Of a stretch of 64,000 bases of DNA, positions 25,091 to 34,516 are shown piece by piece (position 1 is the first letter of the stretch; every line of letters starts with the position of its first letter). Origin of the DNA: Schlegelella_A sp035995885 (GTDB lineage: Bacteria; Pseudomonadota; Gammaproteobacteria; Burkholderiales; Burkholderiaceae_C). The stretch is from assembly GCA_035995885.1 (NCBI GenBank), contig DASYKC010000214.1, forward strand, positions 36,751-100,750. The letters are read 5' to 3'. The notes beneath the pieces are model-generated. The model had not been told where the DNA came from and searched no databases. It saw only the letters and a program-made list of their open reading frames with translations. The position numbers and the translations under genes were made by a program.

Positions 25091-26065
25091 ATGAATCGCC
25101 GCACCTCCTTCCTGTTCGCGTCGCTCGCCCTCTCGGCGGCCCTCTTCGTCCCGCACGCGGCGCGCGCGCAGGAGACGACGCTGCGCCTCGTCAGCGCTTT
25201 CGCCGAGAACGGCATCTACGTCGTCCACCTGCAGAAGTGGCTCGAGAAGTTCAACGCCGAAGGCAAGGGCACGCTGCAGATCAACTTCATCGGCGGTCCG
25301 AAGGCGATCCCGACCTTCGAGGCAGGCAACGCCGTCAAGACCGGCGTCGTCGACATGGCGCTCGCGACCGGCGCCTTCTACACCAACGTCATGCCCGAGG
25401 CCGACTTCCTGAAGCTCGCCCAGATCCCGGTCGCCGAGCAACGCCGGAACGGCGCCTTCGCGGCGATCAACGACCTCTGGATGCAGAAGGGCCACATGGT
25501 CTACCTGGCGCGGATGGTCGAGAACCAGCCGTTCCACCTCTACCTCAACAAGAAGGTCGACAAGCCCGACCTCACCGGCCTGAAGATCCGCATCACGCCG
25601 GTCTACCGCGACTTCTTCGCCGCGCTCGGCGCCAACGTCGTGACGACGCCGCCGGGCGAGGTCTATTCCGCGCTCGAGCGGAACGTCGTCGACGGCTACG
25701 GCTGGCCGATCGGCGGCATCTTCGACCTCAACTGGAACGAGAAGACGAAGTACCGCGTCGACCCGGGCTTCTACGACGCCGAGGTCTCGATCGTCATGAA
25801 CCTCGACGCCTACCAGCGCCTGACGCCGAAGCAGAAGGCCTTTCTCGACAAGCAGGCGCTCGCGCTCGAGGCGATGAACACCTTCTGGACGACCTATGGC
25901 AAGGACGAGACGGCGCGCCAGGACAAGGCCGGCATCCAGGCGATCAGGTTCGACGCCGCCGGCGCCAAGGCCTTCGTCGACAAGGCCTACGACGCCGGCT
26001 GGGCCGGGGCGATGAAGGCCAACCCCGAGTTCGCGAAGAAGCTGAAGACGCTGACCTCGAAGTGA
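25091..26065 (+). CDS. TRAP transporter solute-binding protein (DctP type), system 1
   Basis: This is a 324-residue protein with signal peptide ending ARAQ at about residue 27. The mature sequence has the DctP pattern: LRLVSAFAENGIYVVHLQKW, GVVDMALATGAFY, LTGLKIRITPVYRDFFAALGANVVTTPPGEVYSALERNVVDG. The substrate-carboxylate Arg is in KIRITP. TRAP systems use ion gradients to import small carboxylates; the ligand cannot be told. Its stop overlaps the GTG start of the small permease, making a three-gene operon. Confidence 0.92.
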   Translation: MNRRTSFLFASLALSAALFVPHAARAQETTLRLVSAFAENGIYVVHLQKWLEKFNAEGKGTLQINFIGGPKAIPTFEAGNAVKTGVVDMALATGAFYTNVMPEADFLKLAQIPVAEQRRNGAFAAINDLWMQKGHMVYLARMVENQPFHLYLNKKVDKPDLTGLKIRITPVYRDFFAALGANVVTTPPGEVYSALERNVVDGYGWPIGGIFDLNWNEKTKYRVDPGFYDAEVSIVMNLDAYQRLTPKQKAFLDKQALALEAMNTFWTTYGKDETARQDKAGIQAIRFDAAGAKAFVDKAYDAGWAGAMKANPEFAKKLKTLTSK

Positions 26066-26604
26066 AGACCGACGGCGCGGCGGCGCTCGAGGCCGGCTTC
26101 GGCGCGCTCATCGAGGGCCTCGCGTTCGTCGCCAGCATCGCCCTGCTGGCGATGGTCGCGATCATCTGCGCCGACGTGCTGACGCGAAACGTCGCGATCC
26201 CCGGCCTGCCGCGGGGCGTCGCCTGGAGCAACGAGGTCTCGGAGCTGCTGCTCTACGCGATCACCCTGCTCGCCGCGCCGTGGCTCCTGCGCGAAGGCCG
26301 CCACATCCGCGTCGACATCGTCCTGCGCGCGTTGCCGAAGCCCGCCGCCTACGCCTGCGAATGGTTCGCCGACGTGCTCGGCCTCGTCTCATGCGTCTGG
26401 CTCGTCGTCTACGGCGCATCGGCGGCGCTGAAGAGCTGGCAGAGCGACGCGCAGTCGATCAAGACGCTGGTGATGCCGGAGTGGTGGTTCCTCGCACCGC
26501 TGCCAGTCTGCTTCGCGCTCCTCGCGATCGAGTTCATGTTCCGGATGCGCCGCCTCGCCCGCGCCGAGATCGGCCCGCGCGACGACGCGGTGAGCGCGGC
26601 GTGA
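26062..26604 (+). CDS. TRAP transporter small permease (DctQ type), system 1
   Basis: This is a 180-residue protein starting at GTG in a GTGA overlap with the upstream stop. Four membrane helices are visible (about 17-40, 60-75, 95-120, 145-165). The sequence SNEVSELLLYAITLLAAPWLLREGRHIRVDI is typical of DctQ subunits, which pair with the large permease. No in-frame ATG is suitable, and the overlap supports translational coupling. Confidence 0.88.
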   Translation: MKTDGAAALEAGFGALIEGLAFVASIALLAMVAIICADVLTRNVAIPGLPRGVAWSNEVSELLLYAITLLAAPWLLREGRHIRVDIVLRALPKPAAYACEWFADVLGLVSCVWLVVYGASAALKSWQSDAQSIKTLVMPEWWFLAPLPVCFALLAIEFMFRMRRLARAEIGPRDDAVSAA

Positions 26605-26614
26605 GGGGCGCCGC

Positions 26615-27931
26615 GTGATCGGCTGGGTCGGCGCGGCGTGGCTCCTGCTCGCTGGCTCGACGGTGCTGCTCTTTCTCGGCCTGCCGGTCGCGTTCTCGTT
26701 CCTCGCCATCAACCTGCTCGGCGCCTGGCTCTGGCTCGGCGGCGAGCCGGGCCTGGCCCAGCTCGCGCGCAACAGCGTCAGCTCGGTGATGAGCTTCTCG
26801 CTGACGCCGATCCCGCTCTTCGTCCTGATGGGCGAGGTGCTGTTCCACACCGGCCTGGCGGTCAAGGTGATCGACGGCATCGAGCGGCTGATCGCGCAGG
26901 TGCCGGGGCGGCTCGCGGTCGTCGCCGTGGTCGCCGGCACGGTCTTCTCGGCGATCTCCGGATCGACGATCGCGACGACGGCGATGCTCGGCTCGCTGAT
27001 GGTGCCGGTGATGCTCGCGCGCGGCTATCACCCGACGCTCGCGACCGGCCCGGTGATGGCGATCGGCGCCGTCGACATGCTGATCCCGCCGTCGGCGCTG
27101 ACCGTGCTGCTCGGGTCGCTCTCGGGCATCTCGATCTCGAAGCTGCTCATCGGCGGCGTCGTTCCGGGGCTCGTCCTGGCGCTGGCCTTCGTCGCCTGGA
27201 TCATCGTCCGCGTCCGCATGAAGCCGAGCCTGGCGCCGAACGCGCCGCTCGTTCGCCACCCGGGCTTCGCGCGCTTCAAGCCGTTCCTGCTCTACGTGCT
27301 GCCGCTGGTCTCGATCTTCGCCGTGGTGGTCGGCGCGATGGCCGCCGGCTGGGGCACGCCGACCGAATCGGCCGCGGTCGGTGCGCTCGCGACGATCGTC
27401 TTCGCGATGGCCTACCGCGCGCTCTCGTGGAGGATCCTGCTCGCGTCGCTGAAGGGAACGGTCGCGATCTCGGCGATGATCCTCTTCATCATCGTCGGCG
27501 CGACGACGTTCGCGCAGATCCTCTCGTTCTCGGGCGCGTCGAACGGCCTCTCGCAGGCGATCACGGGCACCGGCCTCGCGCCCTGGGCGGTGATCGCCGG
27601 CATGATGCTGATGCTGATCTTCCTCGGCATCTTCGTCGACCAGGTGAGCATGATGATGATCACGCTGCCGATCTTCATGCCCGTCGTCCAGTCGCTCGGC
27701 GTCGACCTCGTCTGGTTCGGCGTCCTGTTCCTGATCTGCATGCAGATGGGCCTGCTGCTGCCGCCGCACGGCCTGCTGCTGATGACGATGAAGGGCGTCG
27801 CCCCGCCCGAGGTGACGATGCTCGACATCTTCCGCGCCGTCGTGCCGTTCCTGGCGATGAGCGTGCTGCTGCTGGCGCTGGTCTTCCTCGTCCCGGCGAT
27901 CGCGACCTGGCTGCCGGCGCTGATCGGCTGA
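26615..27931 (+). CDS. TRAP transporter large permease (DctM type), system 1
   Basis: This is a 438-residue protein starting at GTG 26615, 10 bp after the small-permease stop, with GAGGGG upstream. About 12 hydrophobic helices are present, with the DctM marks TPIPLFVLMGEVLFHTGL, SGSTIATTAMLGSLMVPVML and LLPPHGLLLMTMKGV. This subunit carries the ion-coupled substrate path. The operon has no other enzyme gene downstream before the short-chain-dehydrogenase remnant. Confidence 0.93.
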   Translation: MIGWVGAAWLLLAGSTVLLFLGLPVAFSFLAINLLGAWLWLGGEPGLAQLARNSVSSVMSFSLTPIPLFVLMGEVLFHTGLAVKVIDGIERLIAQVPGRLAVVAVVAGTVFSAISGSTIATTAMLGSLMVPVMLARGYHPTLATGPVMAIGAVDMLIPPSALTVLLGSLSGISISKLLIGGVVPGLVLALAFVAWIIVRVRMKPSLAPNAPLVRHPGFARFKPFLLYVLPLVSIFAVVVGAMAAGWGTPTESAAVGALATIVFAMAYRALSWRILLASLKGTVAISAMILFIIVGATTFAQILSFSGASNGLSQAITGTGLAPWAVIAGMMLMLIFLGIFVDQVSMMMITLPIFMPVVQSLGVDLVWFGVLFLICMQMGLLLPPHGLLLMTMKGVAPPEVTMLDIFRAVVPFLAMSVLLLALVFLVPAIATWLPALIG

Positions 27932-27980
27932 GGCGGCCGATGCAGCTGACGCGGCCAGATCGGCCGCGCCGAGGCCCGGC

Positions 27981-28052
27981 TCAGATCGTCATGCCGCCGT
28001 CGACGCAGAACGCCTGGCCGGCCGTGAAGTCTTGCCTCGCAGCCTCATGGTC
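27981..28052 (-). pseudogene. remnant of a short-chain dehydrogenase, C-terminal end only
   Basis: On the minus strand the last 22 codons before a stop read about HEAARQDFTAGQAFCVDGGMTI. TGQ-x-F-x-VDGG-M is the invariant C-terminal signature of SDR-fold dehydrogenases. Upstream the frame no longer resembles an SDR protein, so the rest of the gene has been lost. The piece sits in the 277 bp gap between the two TRAP operons, so a deletion or recombination probably occurred here. Confidence 0.65.
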
Positions 28053-28208
28053 TGTCCTCGTCGTTGTCGTCGATAGGGGAAAGCGTGGCCGCCGCTTCAG
28101 GGTTTGCACCGTGCTCGGCGGCCGGCGCCGGACCGTACCGTGCTCCGGCCTCGCCGAGCACGCGCCGAGACCGACGGCGACTTCCCTTCTACCTCACGGA
28201 GACCGCAG

Positions 28209-29204
28209 ATGACCAGCACGCGATTCGCACGCCGCACCCTCGTCGCCTGGGCCCTGGCCGCGGGCGCGCTCGCCGCGTTCGGCCCGGCGCAGGCGCAGAC
28301 CAAGCTCAAGTGGGCGCACGTCTACGAGACCTCGGAGCCGTTCCACAAGTACGCCCTGTGGGCCGGCGACGAGATCAGGAAACGCACCAACGGCCGCTAC
28401 GAGATCCAGGTGTTCCCGGCGTCGAGCCTCGGCAAGGAGTCCGACATCAACCAGGGCCTGACGCTCGGCACCGTCGACATCATCCTCACCGGCGCGAGCT
28501 TCGCCGGGCGGAGCTACCAGCCGCTGGCGATCACCTACTTCCCGTTCATCTTCCGCGACGCCGAGCACCAGCTCAAGTACGCGAGGAGCGACGTCTTCCG
28601 CGAGCTCGCCAAGGGCTACGACGACAAGACCGGCAACCACATCACGGCGCTCACCTACTACGGCGCGCGCCAGGTCACCTCGAACGCCGCCCACCCGGTC
28701 ACCAGGCCCGAGGACATGAAGGGCCTGAAGATCCGCGTCCCCGACGCACCGGCGTACCTGGCATTTCCGCGCGCGCTCGGCGCCAACCCGACGCCGATCG
28801 CGTTCGCCGAGGTCTACCTCGCGCTGCAGAACAACACCGTCGACGCGCAGGAGAACCCGCTGCCGACGATCGAGGCGAAGAAGTTCTACGAGGTGCAGAA
28901 GAACATCTCGCTCACCGGCCACATCATCGATTCGCTGCTGACCGTCGTCTCGGGCCAGGTCTGGGCCAAGCTCTCGGCCGAAGACCGGAAGGTCTTCACC
29001 GAGGTGATGGAAGAGGCCGCCGACAAGACCGGCCGCGAGATCATCGCCTCGGAGGCGCGACTCGTCGACGAGTTCAGGAAGAAGGGCAACAACGTCATCG
29101 TCGTCGACAAGAACGCCTTCCGCGAGGCGGTGCTGAAGGCGACCAAGCCGACCGACCAGGGCTACCGCCAGCAGGACTACGACCGCATCGTCAACATGAA
29201 ATAG
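28209..29204 (+). CDS. TRAP transporter solute-binding protein (DctP type), system 2
   Basis: This is a 331-residue protein from ATG at 28209, chosen for its signal peptide (MTSTRFARRTLVAWALAAGA, cleaved near QAQ). The mature protein is a DctP: TKLKWAHVYETSEPFHKYALWAGDEI, SSLGKESDINQGL, MKGLKIRVPDAPAYLAFPRALGANPTPIAFAEVYLALQNNTVDAQENP. The close match to C4-dicarboxylate DctP proteins suggests a dicarboxylate-like ligand, which remains inference. It is followed by its own small and large permeases. Confidence 0.93.
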   Translation: MTSTRFARRTLVAWALAAGALAAFGPAQAQTKLKWAHVYETSEPFHKYALWAGDEIRKRTNGRYEIQVFPASSLGKESDINQGLTLGTVDIILTGASFAGRSYQPLAITYFPFIFRDAEHQLKYARSDVFRELAKGYDDKTGNHITALTYYGARQVTSNAAHPVTRPEDMKGLKIRVPDAPAYLAFPRALGANPTPIAFAEVYLALQNNTVDAQENPLPTIEAKKFYEVQKNISLTGHIIDSLLTVVSGQVWAKLSAEDRKVFTEVMEEAADKTGREIIASEARLVDEFRKKGNNVIVVDKNAFREAVLKATKPTDQGYRQQDYDRIVNMK

Positions 29205-29218
29205 GCGGGCGGCGCGCC

Positions 29219-29776
29219 ATGGCCGAAGACAAGATCATCGACGCGGAAGGCCACTTCCACGTCGAGGACGAGGCGGTCGACCTGTCGGCGACGATCTTCG
29301 AGGGCTGGATCGCGCTCGCCCTGTTCTGGCTGCTCGGCCTGACGGTCTTCTATCAGTTCGTCACCCGCTACGTGATGAACGACTCGGCCGCCTGGACCGA
29401 GGAGGTCGCGCGCTACATGCTGATCGGCGTCGTCTTCGTCGGCGCGACGATCGGCGTGGCGAAGAACATGGCGATCCAGGTCGATTTCTTCTATCGCCAC
29501 GTGCCGGTCGCGATGGCGCGCTGGATGGCGCGCGCCGTCGACGTCCTCCGCATCGCCTTCTTCGCCTACGCCGCCGTCATGACCGTCGAGATGATGACGA
29601 AGATCGGCAACCAGACGCGCATGACGATCGTCGACGCGCCGATGAACGTCGTCTACGCCGTCGTCCTGTTCGGCTTCGTCGCCATGACCTTCCGCTCGCT
29701 CCAGGTCGCCCGCATCCACTGGCGCCGCGGCTACAGCGTGCTCGAGCGGCCCGAGTCGACCCTCGCCGACCGCTAG
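29219..29776 (+). CDS. TRAP transporter small permease (DctQ type), system 2
   Basis: This is a 185-residue protein starting MAEDKIIDAEGHFHVEDEAV, with a charged N-terminus before the first membrane helix at about 33-52. It has four helices and the DctQ block WTEEVARYMLIGVVFVGATIGVAKNMAIQVDFF. It lies 14 bp after the binding-protein gene and 16 bp before the large permease gene. Confidence 0.9.
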   Translation: MAEDKIIDAEGHFHVEDEAVDLSATIFEGWIALALFWLLGLTVFYQFVTRYVMNDSAAWTEEVARYMLIGVVFVGATIGVAKNMAIQVDFFYRHVPVAMARWMARAVDVLRIAFFAYAAVMTVEMMTKIGNQTRMTIVDAPMNVVYAVVLFGFVAMTFRSLQVARIHWRRGYSVLERPESTLADR

Positions 29777-29792
29777 CGCGGGCGCTGCCTCC

Positions 29793-31187
29793 ATGCTGAA
29801 GATCTTCTTCCTGCTCTTCATGAGCGGCGGCGTGCCGGTGGCCATCGCCATGGCCGGGGCGTCGCTTGCCTACATCCTGGTCTCGGGCAACCTGCCGCCG
29901 TTCGTCGTCATCCACCGGATGGTGAGCGGCATCGACAGCTTCCCGCTCCTGGCGGTGCCGTTCTTCATCCTCGCCGGCAACCTGATGAACAACGCCGGCA
30001 TCACGACGCGGATCTACAACTTCGCGCTCGCCCTGGTCGGCTGGATGAAGGGCGGCCTCGGCCACGTCAACATCATCGGCTCGGTGATCTTCGCCGGCAT
30101 GAGCGGCACCGCGATCGCCGACGCCGCCGGCCTCGGCACGATCGAGATCAAGGCGATGAAGGAGCACGGCTACTCGACCGAGTTCTCGGTCGGCGTCACC
30201 GCCGCCTCGGCGACGCTCGGCCCGATCATCCCGCCGAGCCTGCCGTTCGTGATCTACGGGATGATGGCCAACGCCTCGGTCGGCGCGCTTTTCCTCGCCG
30301 GCATCCTGCCCGGCGCGCTGATGGCGGTGCTGATGATGCTCACTGTCGCCTACTACGCGCACAAGAACAAATGGGGCGCCGACGTCAAGTTCTCGCGCTC
30401 GCGCTTCGCCAAGGCGATGGCCGAGCTCGCCGTCGTCGTCGGCTGGCCGCTGCTGCTCTGGCTCGTCGTCGCCCAGTTCGGCGCGCCGCCGCAGATCTCG
30501 GTGTTCGTTGGTCTCGCGCTGCTGTTCGTGCTCGACCGCATCTACCGCTTCGAGGCGCTGCTGCCGATCATGACGCCGGTGCTCCTGATCGGCGGCATGA
30601 CCACGGGCCTGTTCACGCCCACCGAGGGCGCGATCGCCGCCTGCGTCTGGGCCATGATCCTCGGCTTCGCCTGGTACCGAACGCTCAGCTGGAAGATGTT
30701 CGTCAAGGTCTGCCTCGACACCGTCGAGACCACGGCGACGGTGCTCTTCATCGTCGCCGCGGCGTCGATCTTCGGCTGGATGCTGACGGCCACCGGCGTC
30801 ACCGCCGAGATCGCCGCCTGGGTGCTCGCCTTCACCAGGGAGGCGTGGGTGTTCCTGCTCCTCGCCAACCTGCTGATGCTCTTCGTCGGCTGCTTCCTCG
30901 AGCCGACGGCGGCGATCACGATCCTGGTGCCGATCCTGCTGCCGATCGCGGTCCAGCTCGGCGTCGACCCGATCCACTTCGGCCTCGTCATGGTCCTCAA
31001 CCTGATGATCGGCCTGCTCCACCCGCCGATGGGAATGGTGCTGTTCGTGCTGGCGCGCGTCGCCGGCCTCTCGTTCGAGCGGACGACGATGGCGATCCTG
31101 CCCTGGCTCGTGCCGCTGCTCGTCAGCCTGGCCATCATCACCTACGTGCCGAGCCTCGTGCTCTGGCTGCCGAGGATGTTCTTCTGA
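29793..31187 (+). CDS. TRAP transporter large permease (DctM type), system 2
   Basis: This is a 464-residue multi-helix membrane protein, a little longer than the usual 430. It has the DctM marks DSFPLLAVPFFILAGNLMNNAGI, FAGMSGTAIADAAGLGTIE, LGPIIPPSLPFVIYG and the C-terminal LLHPPMGMVLFVLARVAG. The extra length lies in the middle, around KNKWGADVKFSRS and the following helix. Together with the two genes before it, it makes a complete importer. Confidence 0.93.
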   Translation: MLKIFFLLFMSGGVPVAIAMAGASLAYILVSGNLPPFVVIHRMVSGIDSFPLLAVPFFILAGNLMNNAGITTRIYNFALALVGWMKGGLGHVNIIGSVIFAGMSGTAIADAAGLGTIEIKAMKEHGYSTEFSVGVTAASATLGPIIPPSLPFVIYGMMANASVGALFLAGILPGALMAVLMMLTVAYYAHKNKWGADVKFSRSRFAKAMAELAVVVGWPLLLWLVVAQFGAPPQISVFVGLALLFVLDRIYRFEALLPIMTPVLLIGGMTTGLFTPTEGAIAACVWAMILGFAWYRTLSWKMFVKVCLDTVETTATVLFIVAAASIFGWMLTATGVTAEIAAWVLAFTREAWVFLLLANLLMLFVGCFLEPTAAITILVPILLPIAVQLGVDPIHFGLVMVLNLMIGLLHPPMGMVLFVLARVAGLSFERTTMAILPWLVPLLVSLAIITYVPSLVLWLPRMFF

Positions 31188-31197
31188 GCCGGCGCGG

Positions 31198-31476
31198 CTA
31201 CCTGCCGCGCCGCTGCTTCTCTTTCTCGAACCTGCGCCAGTAGCCGAACTCGTCCTCGTGGACCTCGATGTCGAGCTCGGCGATGCGCGCGCCGAGCCGC
31301 TCCTGGACGTCGGCGACGGCGCGGTTGTAGATCGACGGGCCGATCTCCTCGAGCACGAAGCCGAGCAGCGCGCCGGCGGCGATGTTGCCGATGCGCTCGC
31401 CGCGCTCCTCCTGGAACCAGCGCTCGATCGACCCGATCGCCTCTTGGCGCGCTTCCTTCGGCAGCTCGATGGCCAT
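31198..31476 (-). CDS. DUF2164 family protein
   Basis: This is a 92-residue acidic and helical protein starting MAIELPKEARQEAIGSIERWF, with the DUF2164 blocks ERIGNIAAGALLGFVLEEIGPSIYN and EDEFGYWRRFE. Function is unknown. It lies 9 bp after the DUF4242 gene on the same strand and converges on the TRAP permease gene with 10 bp between stops. Confidence 0.9.
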   Translation of the reverse strand: MAIELPKEARQEAIGSIERWFQEERGERIGNIAAGALLGFVLEEIGPSIYNRAVADVQERLGARIAELDIEVHEDEFGYWRRFEKEKQRRGR

Positions 31477-31485
31477 GCGCCGATG

Positions 31486-31761
31486 CTAAGCGCGATAGAA
31501 GTACGGATCGAGGACCGAGACTTCGGTGATCCGGTCGACCGGCAGCTTGTTGCGCTCGGCGACGGTGCGGATCGATTCCGGCGTCGGGCCGTCGTAGACG
31601 CAGTAGGTCTTGGTCTTGTCGAGGCTCACGTACGAATGGACCCAGGTCACGCCGTCCATGGCGTTGTGGGCGACCACCTGGCGCGTGATGCGGGCGCCGG
31701 CGTCGGTCTGGGGGATGGACAGGCCATCGGGGAAAGTGCGTTCGACGAGGTAGCGGGGCAT
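31486..31761 (-). CDS. DUF4242 (SCO4226-like) small protein
   Basis: From ATG at 31761, supported by AAAGGAA upstream, this is a 91-residue protein starting MPRYLVERTFPDGLSIP. It has the ferredoxin-like DUF4242 pattern VTWVHSYVSLDKTKTYCVYDGPTPESIR, with the His and Cys residues that bind nickel in the characterised relative. Its role in the cell is unknown. It lies 105 bp downstream of the LuxR-type regulator gene and may be cotranscribed. Confidence 0.85.
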   Translation of the reverse strand: MPRYLVERTFPDGLSIPQTDAGARITRQVVAHNAMDGVTWVHSYVSLDKTKTYCVYDGPTPESIRTVAERNKLPVDRITEVSVLDPYFYRA

Positions 31762-31866
31762 GCCGGTTCCTTTGACGTGAATGCGGCCGGGAGTGGACCG
31801 TTCCGGCACGATAGGACCGACGCGGCCCGCCGTCACGGGCCGCGCCACCCATTTCGCGCCCGCGCG

Positions 31867-34476
31867 CTACCCATCTTTGGCGAGCAGGCCGAGGCGGCGC
31901 GCGGCGGCGACCGCGTCGCTGCGCGAGCCGACCGCGAGCTTGGCGAGGATCGATTCGAGGTGATGCTCGACGGTGCGCGCCGAGCGCGACAGGCGCGCCG
32001 CGATCTCGGCGTTGCGGCAGCCCTCGGCGACGAGCCCGAGCACCTGCAGCTCGCGCGCCGTGAGCCCGGCGGCGTTGCGGCGCGTCGCCGCGAGCGCGCC
32101 GCGCGGCACCGAGCGGACGCCGGCGCTGCGCATGCCGCGGCGGACGCGGTCGGCGAGCGGCGCGGCGCCGAGGCGGTCGAGGAGCGCGAGCGCCTCGCGC
32201 TGCGCCGCCTCGTCGCCGTCGGCGAGCGCGCGGGCGCGCTCGTAGGGGCAGCCCAGCGACTGCCATGCCGCCGCCGCGTCCTGCCAGCGGCCCTCGATCT
32301 GCAGGCGGAACGGCGCCGCGCAGGCGTCGAGCGGGCCGGGATCGAGACCGGCGCGCCAGCGCCAGAACGCGAGCTCGCCGTTGAACCAGGGATGGCGCTT
32401 CTGCGCCGCCAGCGCGAAGGCGCGATCGGCCTCGCTGCCGACCGCCTCGCCGCGGCCGTCGAGCCACGCCGCTTCGGCGCGCGCCGCGGCGACGGGGGCG
32501 AGGCGCTGCAGCGTGTTCGAGCGCGCGGCGAGGTCGAGCGCTTCGTCGAGGACCGTCGCGACGCCGGGGTCGCCGCGGCGGCTGCGCAGGCGGCCGAGCG
32601 CGACCAGGGCGACGACGCGATTGGTCGTGCCCGCGGCTTCGTGCGCGACGACCGCGTTGGCGCGCTCGCCGGCGAGCTGCCAGCGGCCGCAGTAGACGTC
32701 GCAGAGCGCCTGCCAGCTCTCCATGTAGCCGGCGAGCCGGTCGAGGTCGTGGCCGCGGGCATGCGCGATCCCTTCGATCAACCAGGCCTCGGCGGCGGCG
32801 AAGGCGTGGACCTCGGCCGATGCCGTCGAGAGCATCACGTAGGCATCGGCGACGCCGGCACCGCCGTCGCCGAGCGAGCGCGCGATCTCGAGGCTCTTCA
32901 GCACGTGCTCGCAGCCGCGCGGGTAGTCGATGAACATCAGCGCGGCGCCGACGGTCTTGTAGGCGCCGGCGAGGGTCGCGCGATCGTCATGTTGCTCGGC
33001 CAGCGCGATCGCCTGCGTGCCCCAGCGGATCGCCTCGTCGAGGTCGCGGTTGAGCATGCGCAGGTACGACTCGGTCGCGTACGCCTGGGCCAGGCGCGGC
33101 CCGGGCGGCATCGGGTCGACGAGCGCGATCGCGCGCCGGCTGGTGGCGTCGGCGTCGGCATTGCGCAGGGCGCGGACGAGCGCCAGCGCCTGCGCCGCGA
33201 GCGCCTCGGCCTGGCGCGCGACGTCGCCCCGGCGCGCGAACAGCGCGATCGCCTGCTCGCGCGCCGGAATCGCGGCGTCGAGGTCGTTGAGCTCGAAGCA
33301 GTGCGTCGCATAGTCGTCGAGCAGCACCGCGCGCGCCGCGTCGTCGAGGCGATCGGCGTGCGCGAGGGCGACTCGGCAATGCGCCGCCGCCTCCTTGCGC
33401 GCGCCGCGCAGCCCGGCCTCGCGCGCCGCCTGCGGCGCCCAGCGCAGCACCGCGTCGACGTCGCCGGCCAGGCGGGCGTGGTGGGCGAGCCGCGCCAGAC
33501 CGACCCCACCGCTTCGCGTCGCCAGCGCCGCCAGCACGCGCGCATGCAGCTGCAGCGCGCGCGGCGGCAGGATCGCTTCCTCGACCGCCGTCCGCGCCAG
33601 CTCGTGGCGAAAACGCAAGGCGCTGCCGTCAGCGACGAGCAGGCCGCTGGCGAGACCCGCCTCGACGTCTTCGGTCGCCGGCGCGAGCACGGCGGCGACG
33701 AGCTCGAGCTCGGCCTGGCGCGGCACGATCGCGACCAGCTGCAGCACCCGCATCGGCGCGGCGCCGAGCTGGGCGGCGCGGCCGAGCACGGCATCGCGCA
33801 CCGTCGCCGGCACGCCGGCCGGCCGGTCGCCCTGGCGCAGCACCTCGGTGACGAAGAACGGATTGCCGCCGGTCGCGGCGAAGACGCCGGCGCCGTCGGC
33901 GCGCGCCGAGGCGGCGGCGAGCGCATCGACCGCGCCGCGCGTCAGCGCCGGCACGGCGATTCGCGTCAGGTGCGCGGCGGGCAGCTGGCCGAGCACCGGC
34001 CGCAGCGTCGCCAGCGACCCGGCGTCGTCGCGGTGGCTGAGGACGAGCAGCGCCGGCAGGCGATGGATGCGCCGGCCGAGGAACTTGATCAGGTCGAGCG
34101 TCGCCTCGTCGGCCCAGTGGACGTCCTCGAAGACGAGGAGCGTCGGCGCCGGTTCGTGCGCCAGCTCGTCGAGCACGGCGCTGAACATGGCGCTGCGGTC
34201 GTGCGGCCGCGCCAGCAGCGAGCGCAGCGCGCTGCCCGCCTGCGCGGCGACGTCGTGGAGCGGGCCGAGCGGACGCGGCGTCGCCAGCGACTCGCAGCCG
34301 CCCCAGAGGACGCGGCCGCGCTCGACGCCGGCAGCGAAGCGCTCGAGCAGGCTGGTCTTGCCGATGCCAGCATCGCCGCTGACCAGCACGGTCGCGCCGT
34401 GGCCTGCCGCGGCAGCCTGCGCGCTCGCCGCCAGCACGGCGAGCAGGTCGCTGCGCTCGAGCAGGTCGGTCGCCAT
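31867..34476 (-). CDS. LuxR-family regulator with AAA-type ATPase (LAL/MalT-like)
   Basis: This is an 869-residue protein (GTG three bases earlier is an alternative start). N-terminal NTPase with Walker A SGDAGIGKTSL at about 33-43 and Walker B TLLVFEDVHWAD; a long middle region of helical TPR-like repeats; and a C-terminal LuxR helix-turn-helix GLTARELQVLGLVAEGCRNA, IAARLSRSARTVEHHLESIL. Such regulators bind an inducer and ATP, oligomerise and activate transcription. The gene lies 40 bp after the succinate-semialdehyde-type dehydrogenase gene on the same strand, so it may control that operon or one elsewhere. Confidence 0.9.
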   Translation of the reverse strand: MATDLLERSDLLAVLAASAQAAAAGHGATVLVSGDAGIGKTSLLERFAAGVERGRVLWGGCESLATPRPLGPLHDVAAQAGSALRSLLARPHDRSAMFSAVLDELAHEPAPTLLVFEDVHWADEATLDLIKFLGRRIHRLPALLVLSHRDDAGSLATLRPVLGQLPAAHLTRIAVPALTRGAVDALAAASARADGAGVFAATGGNPFFVTEVLRQGDRPAGVPATVRDAVLGRAAQLGAAPMRVLQLVAIVPRQAELELVAAVLAPATEDVEAGLASGLLVADGSALRFRHELARTAVEEAILPPRALQLHARVLAALATRSGGVGLARLAHHARLAGDVDAVLRWAPQAAREAGLRGARKEAAAHCRVALAHADRLDDAARAVLLDDYATHCFELNDLDAAIPAREQAIALFARRGDVARQAEALAAQALALVRALRNADADATSRRAIALVDPMPPGPRLAQAYATESYLRMLNRDLDEAIRWGTQAIALAEQHDDRATLAGAYKTVGAALMFIDYPRGCEHVLKSLEIARSLGDGGAGVADAYVMLSTASAEVHAFAAAEAWLIEGIAHARGHDLDRLAGYMESWQALCDVYCGRWQLAGERANAVVAHEAAGTTNRVVALVALGRLRSRRGDPGVATVLDEALDLAARSNTLQRLAPVAAARAEAAWLDGRGEAVGSEADRAFALAAQKRHPWFNGELAFWRWRAGLDPGPLDACAAPFRLQIEGRWQDAAAAWQSLGCPYERARALADGDEAAQREALALLDRLGAAPLADRVRRGMRSAGVRSVPRGALAATRRNAAGLTARELQVLGLVAEGCRNAEIAARLSRSARTVEHHLESILAKLAVGSRSDAVAAARRLGLLAKDG

Positions 34477-34516
34477 CACGACGCCGCCGTCGGCCGCGCC
34501 GCGACCCGGCGTGAGA

